Assembly (NCBI GenBank): GCA_020630795.1
Contig: JAHDIK010000007.1
Coordinates: forward strand, 81,170 to 145,169
Reading direction: 5' to 3'
Source of the DNA: Colwellia sp.
GTDB taxonomy: Bacteria > Pseudomonadota > Gammaproteobacteria > Enterobacterales > Alteromonadaceae
DNA length: 64,000 nucleotides
A model generated the notes under the pieces. That model had not been told where the DNA came from. It ran no database searches and saw only the letters and a program-made list of their open reading frames with translations. Below are positions 57,642 to 64,000 of this stretch, one piece after another; the stretch's first letter is position 1, and the number at the start of each line of letters is the position of its first letter. Position numbers and translations under genes: made by a program.

Positions 57642-57670
57642 TACTAATTTGCTGCAACATCAAATTAGTA
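57642..57670. repeat. 10-bp inverted repeat upstream of the CsrD-like gene
   Basis: TACTAATTTG (57642-57651) and its exact complement (57661-57670) with a 9-base spacer lie 77 bases before the ATG. Flanking runs do not fit a terminator, so an operator is possible. The 458-base gap between rimP and this gene otherwise holds the rimP leader and no visible gene. Confidence 0.55.
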
Positions 57671-57746
57671 TATTTACATCTAACATGATATAAATAGCGT
57701 GTAAAAAATTTATTGACTGTTTGTTACTGGAGCTAGCACAAATATT

Positions 57747-59690
57747 ATGTATTCATTTTCTCAATTATTGCTACGGAATTGCATCTTAGGGATCGTTTTT
57801 TCATTAATCGTTGTACTCTTTTCAATCTTATCTATTTCAAAGTATTTAGAAATTAAACAGAGTGAACATTCAAAAGTTATCCAAGAACAATCATTTCTTT
57901 TAGAAAATTCAGATAGCAAAAATGTTGCTACTAACGATAAGCCAACTGAAATTGAATCAGCGCCATCTGCTATTCAAGTTGAACAGTTTATCCATACGTT
58001 ACAGGCCGCGCAAAACTACACAATTTTAAAAGTAGAAAGTAAACAGGCTGACGTTATATACAACTCGACAAATCCTGCGCCAAATTCAAACTTTATCTTG
58101 CCTTATACTTCGCCTAAGCCAAATCAAACGACGTTAGGTGCAACAAGTTTAACGGTAACTTACCAGTTAGACTTTACAGAACAGTCAGATTTAATTGTTA
58201 AAATATTATCTTTAGTGATTGGTTTATCATTTATTTTTATCGTAATTGCGAGTGTTTTAAGTACGTATAGCTACAAAAGTACGCTAAAGAAATTAGGTAA
58301 CTCACTGAAAGCAGAAATAGAGAAGTCGTTTTCTTCAGAAGAAGAAGTAGCTCCTGCGCTGCCAACCCCAGAATTAAACAACACGTTAACCGATATTAAA
58401 AAGCTCATTCACTCTCATACCAGTAACGCTTCAGTATTAGAGAAAAAAGCCTATTTAGAACCGGTAACCCAATTAAGTAATCGTGGCAGATTTGTTCAAT
58501 ACTTTGAAAACCAAGTAACGAACAACACTGTTAAATTTGGTGTTTTATCAATAACACGCTGTTCAGAATTACAAACTATCAACCAAATACATGGTTACAA
58601 TGCGGGCGATACGTATATATGTGGTGTTGCAGATATTATGAAAGCCGCCATTACAAAATTCCAAGGCGCTCAATTATTTAGACTAAACAGTTCTGATTTT
58701 GCGACAATATTGCCTAACACCACAATCAAAGGTGCCGAAGGTTTCGCAACGCAATTAACTGAAAAGTTTAATAGTTTACAGCAAGTCTCAGACTTAGATT
58801 CTGTAGCCTACACTGGGTTAGTTTATTTTGAAAAAGATAAGCCACTAGGTGAGCTTTTGGCTTTAGCAGATACAGGCATTAGTATTGCGCAAACGCAACA
58901 AACTAACTCGTGGCATTCTCAAACTGACTCTGACATGTTGGAAAACTCTAGTGCAAGTTACGGAAATCAAAACTGGCGCCAAGAAATAGATAACGTTATT
59001 GAAAACCAACGTATTACTCTATTGTTCCAACCAATCAAACCGTCTAGCAGAAATGCTAAAGTATACGGTGAAGTATTAGCGCGTTTCTTGAATTCAAATG
59101 ATGAAATGCTCCCTACAGCGTCATTTGTTGCCATGGCTGAAAAGCTAGATAAAATTGTAGCAATTGACAAAATGATTATTGAGAAAGTCATAACTGAAAT
59201 TTCTCATAAAAACCTACAAGACTCTTCGTTTGGTATTAACATAAGTACAAGAAGTATTCACGATGAGCACTTCTTAATTTGGTTAGAGCGTCGTTTGTTA
59301 AGAGATACTGCAATTGCGTCTAAGTTAATATTTGAAATCACAGAATACGGCTTACAGCAAAACATTAAAACCAGTAAACGTTTTATTGACATGATACACA
59401 GAGCTGGGTCGAAAGTGACCGTAGAAAGGTTTGGCGTAAGCTTAACTTCATTCAAGTTCTTCAAAGACTTGAAGCCAGACTTTATTAAAATGGATAGTAC
59501 TTATACTCGTGATATTGACGAAGATAAGAATAACCAATACTTCTTGAAACTTATGGTAGACTTAGCGCACCGCCTAAGTATTTTAGTGCTTGCTGAAAGC
59601 GTAGAAAGCCAAGAAGAAAAATTCGCCCTAGAGAAGCTGTTTATAGACGGTTGCCAAGGGTTTTATATAGGTAAACCTCTTCCATTATAA
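57747..59690 (+). CDS. csrD: CsrD/MshH-like protein with degenerate GGDEF and EAL domains
   Basis: The 647-residue inner-membrane protein has a span at about 12-32, a periplasmic part, a second span at about 152-175, and two cytoplasmic domains. In the GGDEF domain the signature is NSSDF (314-318); in the EAL domain EAL is EVL (442-444) and the usual DDFG is ERFG (560-563). Both are therefore expected to be inactive for cyclic-di-GMP. The same length and double degeneracy (HRSDF and ELM) mark CsrD of E. coli, which directs RNase E to the CsrB and CsrC RNAs. The CsrD role is inferred from this. The GNAT gene follows after one base. Confidence 0.65.
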   Translation: MYSFSQLLLRNCILGIVFSLIVVLFSILSISKYLEIKQSEHSKVIQEQSFLLENSDSKNVATNDKPTEIESAPSAIQVEQFIHTLQAAQNYTILKVESKQADVIYNSTNPAPNSNFILPYTSPKPNQTTLGATSLTVTYQLDFTEQSDLIVKILSLVIGLSFIFIVIASVLSTYSYKSTLKKLGNSLKAEIEKSFSSEEEVAPALPTPELNNTLTDIKKLIHSHTSNASVLEKKAYLEPVTQLSNRGRFVQYFENQVTNNTVKFGVLSITRCSELQTINQIHGYNAGDTYICGVADIMKAAITKFQGAQLFRLNSSDFATILPNTTIKGAEGFATQLTEKFNSLQQVSDLDSVAYTGLVYFEKDKPLGELLALADTGISIAQTQQTNSWHSQTDSDMLENSSASYGNQNWRQEIDNVIENQRITLLFQPIKPSSRNAKVYGEVLARFLNSNDEMLPTASFVAMAEKLDKIVAIDKMIIEKVITEISHKNLQDSSFGINISTRSIHDEHFLIWLERRLLRDTAIASKLIFEITEYGLQQNIKTSKRFIDMIHRAGSKVTVERFGVSLTSFKFFKDLKPDFIKMDSTYTRDIDEDKNNQYFLKLMVDLAHRLSILVLAESVESQEEKFALEKLFIDGCQGFYIGKPLPL

Positions 59691-59691
59691 A

Positions 59692-60129
59692 ATGAATAAC
59701 TTTTATGTAAGTGACGATAAATCACACTTAAACATTGAATTAATTCATGCATTTTTAACACGTAGCTACTGGGCAAAAAACATCTCGTTAGCTACGGTTA
59801 AAAAATCAATTGAGCACTCCCTCTGCTTTGGTATTTATGCCGTTGAGCACCAACAAGTTGGCTTTGCTAGAGTTATTACGGATCAAGCAACATTTGCGTA
59901 TTTATCTGATGTGTTTGTATTGGAAGAATATCGAGGACAAGGTTTAAGCAAACAACTTATTCAGTATGTGCAACAACATGCTGAACTTCAACATTTAAGA
60001 CGCATAGTTTTAGCTACTTCAGACGCCCACACATTATATGAACAATTTGGTTTTGAACCGCTAAATTCCCCTACAAATTTTATGGAAATTTGGCAGCCAA
60101 ATATATATCAAGCTCCTAATAAACCTTAA
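59692..60129 (+). CDS. GNAT-family N-acetyltransferase
   Basis: The 145-residue protein has the acetyl-CoA fold: GFARVITDQATFAYLSDVFVLEEYRGQGLSKQLIQYVQQHA with the pyrophosphate loop EYRGQGLSK (about 80-88), then IVLATSDAHTLYEQFGFEPL. The ATG is one base after the csrD-like stop (TAAAATG), so the two are coupled. The substrate is unknown; the pattern LATSDAHTLYEQFGF is common in small-amine or amino-acid acetyltransferases. Confidence 0.88.
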   Translation: MNNFYVSDDKSHLNIELIHAFLTRSYWAKNISLATVKKSIEHSLCFGIYAVEHQQVGFARVITDQATFAYLSDVFVLEEYRGQGLSKQLIQYVQQHAELQHLRRIVLATSDAHTLYEQFGFEPLNSPTNFMEIWQPNIYQAPNKP

Positions 60130-60170
60130 ATATTCAACTGATCCAAAAACTTTACAGATATGAGCTGCAC

Positions 60171-60194
60171 CAACTAATCAACTAGTTGTTTATT
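60171..60194 (+). terminator. Weak terminator between the GNAT gene and rsxA
   Basis: CAACTA (60171-60176) pairs with TAGTTG (60183-60188), followed by TTTATT. The stem is short and AT-rich. Confidence 0.35.
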
Positions 60195-60246
60195 GCATGA
60201 TAAAAACGGATAATAGTCTTCATATAAATATCAATACATGCACTCA

Positions 60247-60828
60247 ATGTCTGAATATCTCATATTGTTAGTTGGTACGGTTTTAGTAAATAACTTCGTA
60301 CTCGTAAATTTCTTAGGTTTGTGCCCTTTCATGGGGGTTTCTTCACGTACAGAAACAGCTATAGGCATGGCGTATGCTACAACCTTTGTTATGACCCTCG
60401 CTTCATTGTTGAGCTATATTGTAAATACCTACATCTTAAGCCCTCTAGGGCTTGAATACCTTACTACAATGGCGTTTATTCTCGTTATTGCAGTCGTAGT
60501 TCAATTTACAGAGATGGTTGTTCACAAAACAAGTGCGAATTTATATCGACTATTAGGAATATTTCTTCCATTAATTACCACTAACTGTGCAGTATTAGGC
60601 GTAGCAATTATCAACATGAACGAAAACCATAACTTTTTTGAATCGATTATTTATGGCTTTGGTGCATCTGTTGGTTTTTCATTAGTATTAATTATGTTTT
60701 CTGCCATGAGAGAAAAGCTTGCCAATGCAGACGTACCCTCTCCTTTTAAAGGCTCAGCAATCGCCATGATTACTGCGGGTTTAATGTCTTTAGCATTTAT
60801 GGGCTTTACAGGGCTGGTTAAATTTTAA
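60247..60828 (+). CDS. rsxA: Electron transport complex subunit RsxA/RnfA
   Basis: The 193-residue, six-span inner-membrane subunit starts [32 protein letters not shown], nearly the E. coli RsxA N-terminus, and keeps [22 protein letters not shown] and the two Cys that bind the membrane [2Fe-2S] centre. ATG 60247 is chosen by this alignment; the ATG three codons upstream is also open, and neither has a clear SD. The Rnf complex couples ferredoxin/NADH electron transfer to ion movement; RsxABC also resets SoxR in E. coli. Confidence 0.96.
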   Translation: MSEYLILLVGTVLVNNFVLVNFLGLCPFMGVSSRTETAIGMAYATTFVMTLASLLSYIVNTYILSPLGLEYLTTMAFILVIAVVVQFTEMVVHKTSANLYRLLGIFLPLITTNCAVLGVAIINMNENHNFFESIIYGFGASVGFSLVLIMFSAMREKLANADVPSPFKGSAIAMITAGLMSLAFMGFTGLVKF

Positions 60829-61382
60829 TGACTATTTTAATTGCAGTTTTAGTCTTAGGCACAATTTCATTACTATTTGGCGCCCTACTCGGATATGCCT
60901 CAGTTAGATTTAAAGTTGAAGGTGATCCATTAGCAGAGCAAATAGATGACCTGCTTCCTCAAACTCAATGTGGACAATGTGGTTATCCTGGTTGTAAACC
61001 ATACGCCGAAGCCGTAGCTAATGGCGAAGCAATAAATAAATGCGCTCCCGGTGGCGAAGACACGATTAAGAAAATGGCTGATTTACTTGGCGTGGAAGTA
61101 CAACCGTTAGATGGCAATCACGAAGTTGATAACACGCCCAAAGTCGCTTTTATTATTGAAGAAGACTGCATCGGCTGCACTAAATGTATTCAAGCATGCC
61201 CTGTTGACGCCATTATCGGCACAACAAAACAAATGCACACTGTAATTGTTGATGAATGTACAGGATGTGACCTATGTGTTGCACCTTGCCCTGTTGATTG
61301 TATTGAAATGAAACCAATAGAAACAACAAAACAAAGCTGGCAGTGGGACATAAACAGCATTTCAGTAAAACAAATTGATTAG
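60828..61382 (+). CDS. rsxB: Electron transport complex subunit RsxB/RnfB
   Basis: The 184-residue iron-sulfur subunit has an N-terminal span (about 2-24), a [4Fe-4S] motif [15 protein letters not shown] followed by NKCAPGG, and two ferredoxin clusters [12 protein letters not shown] and [12 protein letters not shown]. Its ATG shares a base with the rsxA stop (TAATG). Length is normal for a RsxB without the extra clusters of some RnfB proteins. It passes electrons between RsxC and the membrane subunits. Confidence 0.97.
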   Translation: MTILIAVLVLGTISLLFGALLGYASVRFKVEGDPLAEQIDDLLPQTQCGQCGYPGCKPYAEAVANGEAINKCAPGGEDTIKKMADLLGVEVQPLDGNHEVDNTPKVAFIIEEDCIGCTKCIQACPVDAIIGTTKQMHTVIVDECTGCDLCVAPCPVDCIEMKPIETTKQSWQWDINSISVKQID

Positions 61383-61390
61383 GTAAATTC

Positions 61391-64000
61391 GTGGATTCTA
61401 TTATACAACGCATAGATAAAGGGCAGTTTTGGAAATTCCATGGAGGTATTCATCCACCTGAACAAAAGTTTATCACTGCAGATCAACCTATACGTACATT
61501 ACCATTACCAAACGAATTAATTTTGCCTCTGCAACAGCATATAGGCCAAGCCGGTAAAGTCATTGTAAATATAGGAGATAGCGTACTTAAAGGCCAGCCA
61601 CTTACCCATAGTGATCATCCAATGGCAGTGCCTATTCATGCGCCAACTAGTGGTAAAGTTACCCAAATTAAACCGTCTGTTATCGCCCACCCTTCTGGAT
61701 TAGAAGAGCTATGTTTGTTTCTAGAACCTGACGGCGAAGATAAATGGTGTACACGTAACATATGTACCGACTTCACTACATTATCAAACGAACAACTTAT
61801 TGAAAAAATAGCAAATGCTGGTATCTCAGGCATGGGCGGTGCGGGTTTTCCAACGCATATCAAAGTTAATAATTCTGCTGAAATAGAATACTTAATTATT
61901 AATGCTGCGGAATGTGAACCATACATTACCGCTGACGACCTATTGATCAGAGAGCAATCTCCTACGATTATTGATGGTATTAACATCCTGCATAAAATAG
62001 TGTCACCTAAAGTGGTGTTAATTGGTATTGAAGACAACAAGCCGAAAGCAATTCAAGCGTTAAAAAACGCTACAAAAAATATCGAATATATTAAAGTTTG
62101 TGTTATTCCTACTAAATACCCTTCTGGTGGCGAAAAACAACTTATACAGATATTAACCGGTAAAGAAATACCAAGTGGCTCATTACCAAGCTCGCAAGGC
62201 GTAGTAATGCAAAATATTGCAACTTGCTACGCTATTGCTGACGCTGTAATAAATGATGTTCCACTTATTAAACGAGTAACAACGGTTACAGGCCTTGGGC
62301 TAAATAAACCACAAAATGTATGGGCTTTATTAGGTACGCCAGTCGGCTTTCTACTGAAAAACTGTGAATACCACACTCAAGACACTAAACAAGTGATCAT
62401 GGGTGGGCCAATGATGGGGTTTAGCTTACCGTCGGACCGTGTGCCCGTAGTAAAAATTACCAACTGTATTTTGGCGCCTAGCGAAAAAGAAATATCAACC
62501 AAAGATGAAGAAATTGAATGCATAAGATGCGGTCAATGTGCTGACGTATGCCCTGCCCAGTTACTTCCACAAGAACTTCAATGGAGCGCTAAAGCTAAAG
62601 ATCACGACCAACTCAATAAACTTAACTTGTTTGACTGCATAGAATGTGGCGCGTGCGCCTATGTATGCCCTAGTCATATTCCACTCGTGCACTATTACCG
62701 CATTGGTAAATCAGAAATCAGAGAACAAAAACAACTTGAGCTGAAAGCAGAAAAAGCAAAAGTTAGATTTGAAGCTCGAAAAGCAAGGCTAGAAAGAGAT
62801 AAAAAAGCGCGTGAAGAGAAGCAACGTTTAGCTTCTGAAGCAAGAAAAGCTAGAATGAATTCAGGCACAACTGAAGCAAACAATGAAAAGTCGGCAGTTG
62901 CTGCCGCACTCGCTCGCGTAAAAGCTAAAAAGCAGCAAACGCCAACAAACGATGATAATGCAACAGAAGCAAAATCTTCTCAGGCAAATCCACAAATTGC
63001 TGCTGCGATAGCAAGAGCTAAAGCCAAAAAGCTCGCCGCGAAGAAAGAAGCGGAACAAACAGAAGTTTCTGCAACTAAAAATATTGAAGAAACTACAACA
63101 CCAGATGTCGAATCAACACCGGAAGCAACTGACAAACCGAAAGACAAAAAAGCACAAGTTGCTGCTGCCGTTGCAAAAGCTAAAGCCAAAAAGCTCGCCG
63201 CGAAGAAAGAAGCGGAACAAACAGAAGTTTCTGCAACTAAAAATATTGAAGAAACTACAACACCAGATGTCGAATCAACACCGGAAGCAACTGACAAACC
63301 GAAAGACAAAAAAGCACAAGTTGCTGCTGCGATAGCAAGAGCTAAAGCCAAAAAGCTCGCCGCGAAGAAAGAAGCGGAACAAACAGAAGTTTCTGCAACT
63401 AAAAATATTGAAGAAACTACAACACCAGATGTCGAATCAACACCGGAAGCAACTGACAAACCGAAAGACAAAAAAGCACAAGTTGCTGCTGCCGTTGCAA
63501 AAGCTAAAGCCAAAAAGCTAGCGGCTAAGAAAGAAGCTGAAACAGCTAAAGCTCGTGAGTCACAGTCAGAAAATATTGAAGAAACTACAACACCCGAAGT
63601 TAAATCAACAACAGAAGTAACTGACAAACCGAAAGACAAAAAAGCGTTAGTAGCTGCTGCCGTTGCAAAAGCTAAAGCCAAAAAGCTCGCCGCGAAGAAA
63701 GAAGTGGAACAAGCGAAAACTCAAGAGTCACAGCCAGAAAATGCTGAAGAAACCATAACACCTGAAGTTAAATCAACAACAGAAGTAGCTGATAAACCCA
63801 AAGACAAAAAAGCGTTAGTAGCTGCTGCCGTTGCGAAAGCTAAAGCCAAAAAGCTAGCGGCTAAGAAAGAAGCTGAACAAGCTAAAGCTCCTGAGCCAGT
63901 GCCAGAAAGTGTTAAAGACATCGCATCTTCTATCGATGATAACCAAACATCTGTTCATGTAGTCGAGAGCTCTGTTCAGAAAAAAGAAAATCAATCTGAC
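61391..64000 (+). CDS. rsxC: Electron transport complex subunit RsxC/RnfC (3' end outside the window)
   Basis: The start is GTG at 61391 after TTAGGTAAATTC, 8 bases past rsxB; 870 codons are visible and the frame is still open at the end. The N-terminal about 440 residues are a normal RnfC: FHGGIHPPEQK, GMGGAGFPTHIK (FMN/NADH loop), INAAECEPYITADD, YPSGGEKQLI, and two [4Fe-4S] motifs CIRCGQCADVCP and CIECGACAYVCP. From about residue 445 a long Ala/Lys/Glu-rich region begins with six copies of a 54-56-residue repeat, each with AKAKKLAAKKE. Such tails are typical of RsxC and vary in length between strains. This tail is unusually repetitive at DNA level. Confidence 0.94.
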   Translation, partial: MDSIIQRIDKGQFWKFHGGIHPPEQKFITADQPIRTLPLPNELILPLQQHIGQAGKVIVNIGDSVLKGQPLTHSDHPMAVPIHAPTSGKVTQIKPSVIAHPSGLEELCLFLEPDGEDKWCTRNICTDFTTLSNEQLIEKIANAGISGMGGAGFPTHIKVNNSAEIEYLIINAAECEPYITADDLLIREQSPTIIDGINILHKIVSPKVVLIGIEDNKPKAIQALKNATKNIEYIKVCVIPTKYPSGGEKQLIQILTGKEIPSGSLPSSQGVVMQNIATCYAIADAVINDVPLIKRVTTVTGLGLNKPQNVWALLGTPVGFLLKNCEYHTQDTKQVIMGGPMMGFSLPSDRVPVVKITNCILAPSEKEISTKDEEIECIRCGQCADVCPAQLLPQELQWSAKAKDHDQLNKLNLFDCIECGACAYVCPSHIPLVHYYRIGKSEIREQKQLELKAEKAKVRFEARKARLERDKKAREEKQRLASEARKARMNSGTTEANNEKSAVAAALARVKAKKQQTPTNDDNATEAKSSQANPQIAAAIARAKAKKLAAKKEAEQTEVSATKNIEETTTPDVESTPEATDKPKDKKAQVAAAVAKAKAKKLAAKKEAEQTEVSATKNIEETTTPDVESTPEATDKPKDKKAQVAAAIARAKAKKLAAKKEAEQTEVSATKNIEETTTPDVESTPEATDKPKDKKAQVAAAVAKAKAKKLAAKKEAETAKARESQSENIEETTTPEVKSTTEVTDKPKDKKALVAAAVAKAKAKKLAAKKEVEQAKTQESQPENAEETITPEVKSTTEVADKPKDKKALVAAAVAKAKAKKLAAKKEAEQAKAPEPVPESVKDIASSIDDNQTSVHVVESSVQKKENQSD
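63001..63865 (+). repeat. Six-copy tandem repeat inside rsxC (162/168-bp units)
   Basis: The landmark GCTAAAGCCAAAAAGCT begins at 63017, 63179, 63341, 63503, 63671 and 63839, spacing 162, 162, 162, 168, 168. The first three units are nearly identical; the last units are more diverged. Units 1 and 3 read GCGATAGCAAGA before the landmark, and units 2 and 4 read GCCGTTGCAAAA, so a 324-bp pair was itself duplicated (63001 onward matches 63325 onward). All spacings are multiples of three. Confidence 0.95.

Noticed and set aside
63001-63865. CRISPR-like regular repeats
   Set aside because: Units are 162-168 bp, contiguous, in frame and coding. There are no short repeats separated by unique spacers.
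62695-63921. Long open frames on the minus strand opposite rsxC
   Set aside because: They are the Ala/Ser/Phe-rich reverse of the Lys/Ala repeat region. rsxC on the plus strand continues rsxAB with full iron-sulfur motifs, so these are shadows.

Overview
The window looks like a chromosomal core region of a marine gammaproteobacterium of the order Alteromonadales, probably Colwelliaceae (Colwellia or Thalassotalea type). This rests on low-GC, AT-rich spacers, gammaproteobacterial gene orders (apt-dnaX-ybaB, ybfF/seqA-pgm, fldA-fur, sdhCDAB-sucABCD, rimP-nusA-infB-rbfA-truB-rpsO, pnp-nlpI, rsxABC), a SeqA protein (implying Dam methylation), and a GH50 agarase-type lipoprotein with a TonB-dependent receptor fragment. 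The genus is an inference. I saw no rRNA, tRNA, transposase, prophage or CRISPR array.

Layout. 1-1502: 3' part of a TonB-dependent receptor. 1.7-5.1 kb: apt-dnaX-ybaB, with a complete programmed -1 frameshift signal in dnaX. 5.2-7.7 kb: a small monocistronic unit (FNR-type box, 40-residue membrane protein, terminator), then a VOC protein and an unusual protein kinase. 8.0-11.8 kb: branched-chain 2-oxoacid dehydrogenase E1alpha, E1beta and E2. 12-20.7 kb: astE, seqA-pgm, ybfF, DUF2788, ybfE, fldA, a DUF4442 protein, fur, glnS. 21-28.9 kb: short signal peptidase, Rieske protein, GH50 lipoprotein, UDG-like protein, VF530 protein, DHH phosphoesterase, outer-membrane barrel. 29.1-40.8 kb: a TCA block of sdhCDAB and sucABCD on the minus strand, with gltA divergent from sdhC. 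41.4-46.6 kb: tcdA convergent with a CsdA-CsdE fusion, then a TPR/HExxH metallopeptidase-like protein and nlpI. 46.7-57.3 kb: the transcription, translation and RNA-decay block (pnp, rpsO, truB, rbfA, infB, nusA, rimP), with two unrelated genes between pnp and rpsO. 57.7-64 kb: a CsrD-like degenerate GGDEF/EAL protein, a GNAT enzyme, and rsxA, rsxB and a repeat-rich rsxC that runs off the window.

How the genes fit together. The sdh, suc and gltA genes supply most of the TCA cycle, and the bkd complex feeds it acyl-CoAs from branched-chain amino acids; the E3 subunit shared by both 2-oxoacid dehydrogenases is not in the window. Fur, flavodoxin, RsxABC and the sulfur-transfer fusion form a redox, iron and sulfur theme. 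PNPase, NlpI and the CsrD-like protein are linked to RNA turnover and envelope proteolysis. Most of the window is conserved housekeeping. The less ordinary items are the FNR-box unit at 5.2-5.5 kb, the CsdA-CsdE fusion, the HExxH protein beside nlpI, tandem terminators in the rimP leader, a two-lipoyl SucB, and nested tandem duplications in rsxC.
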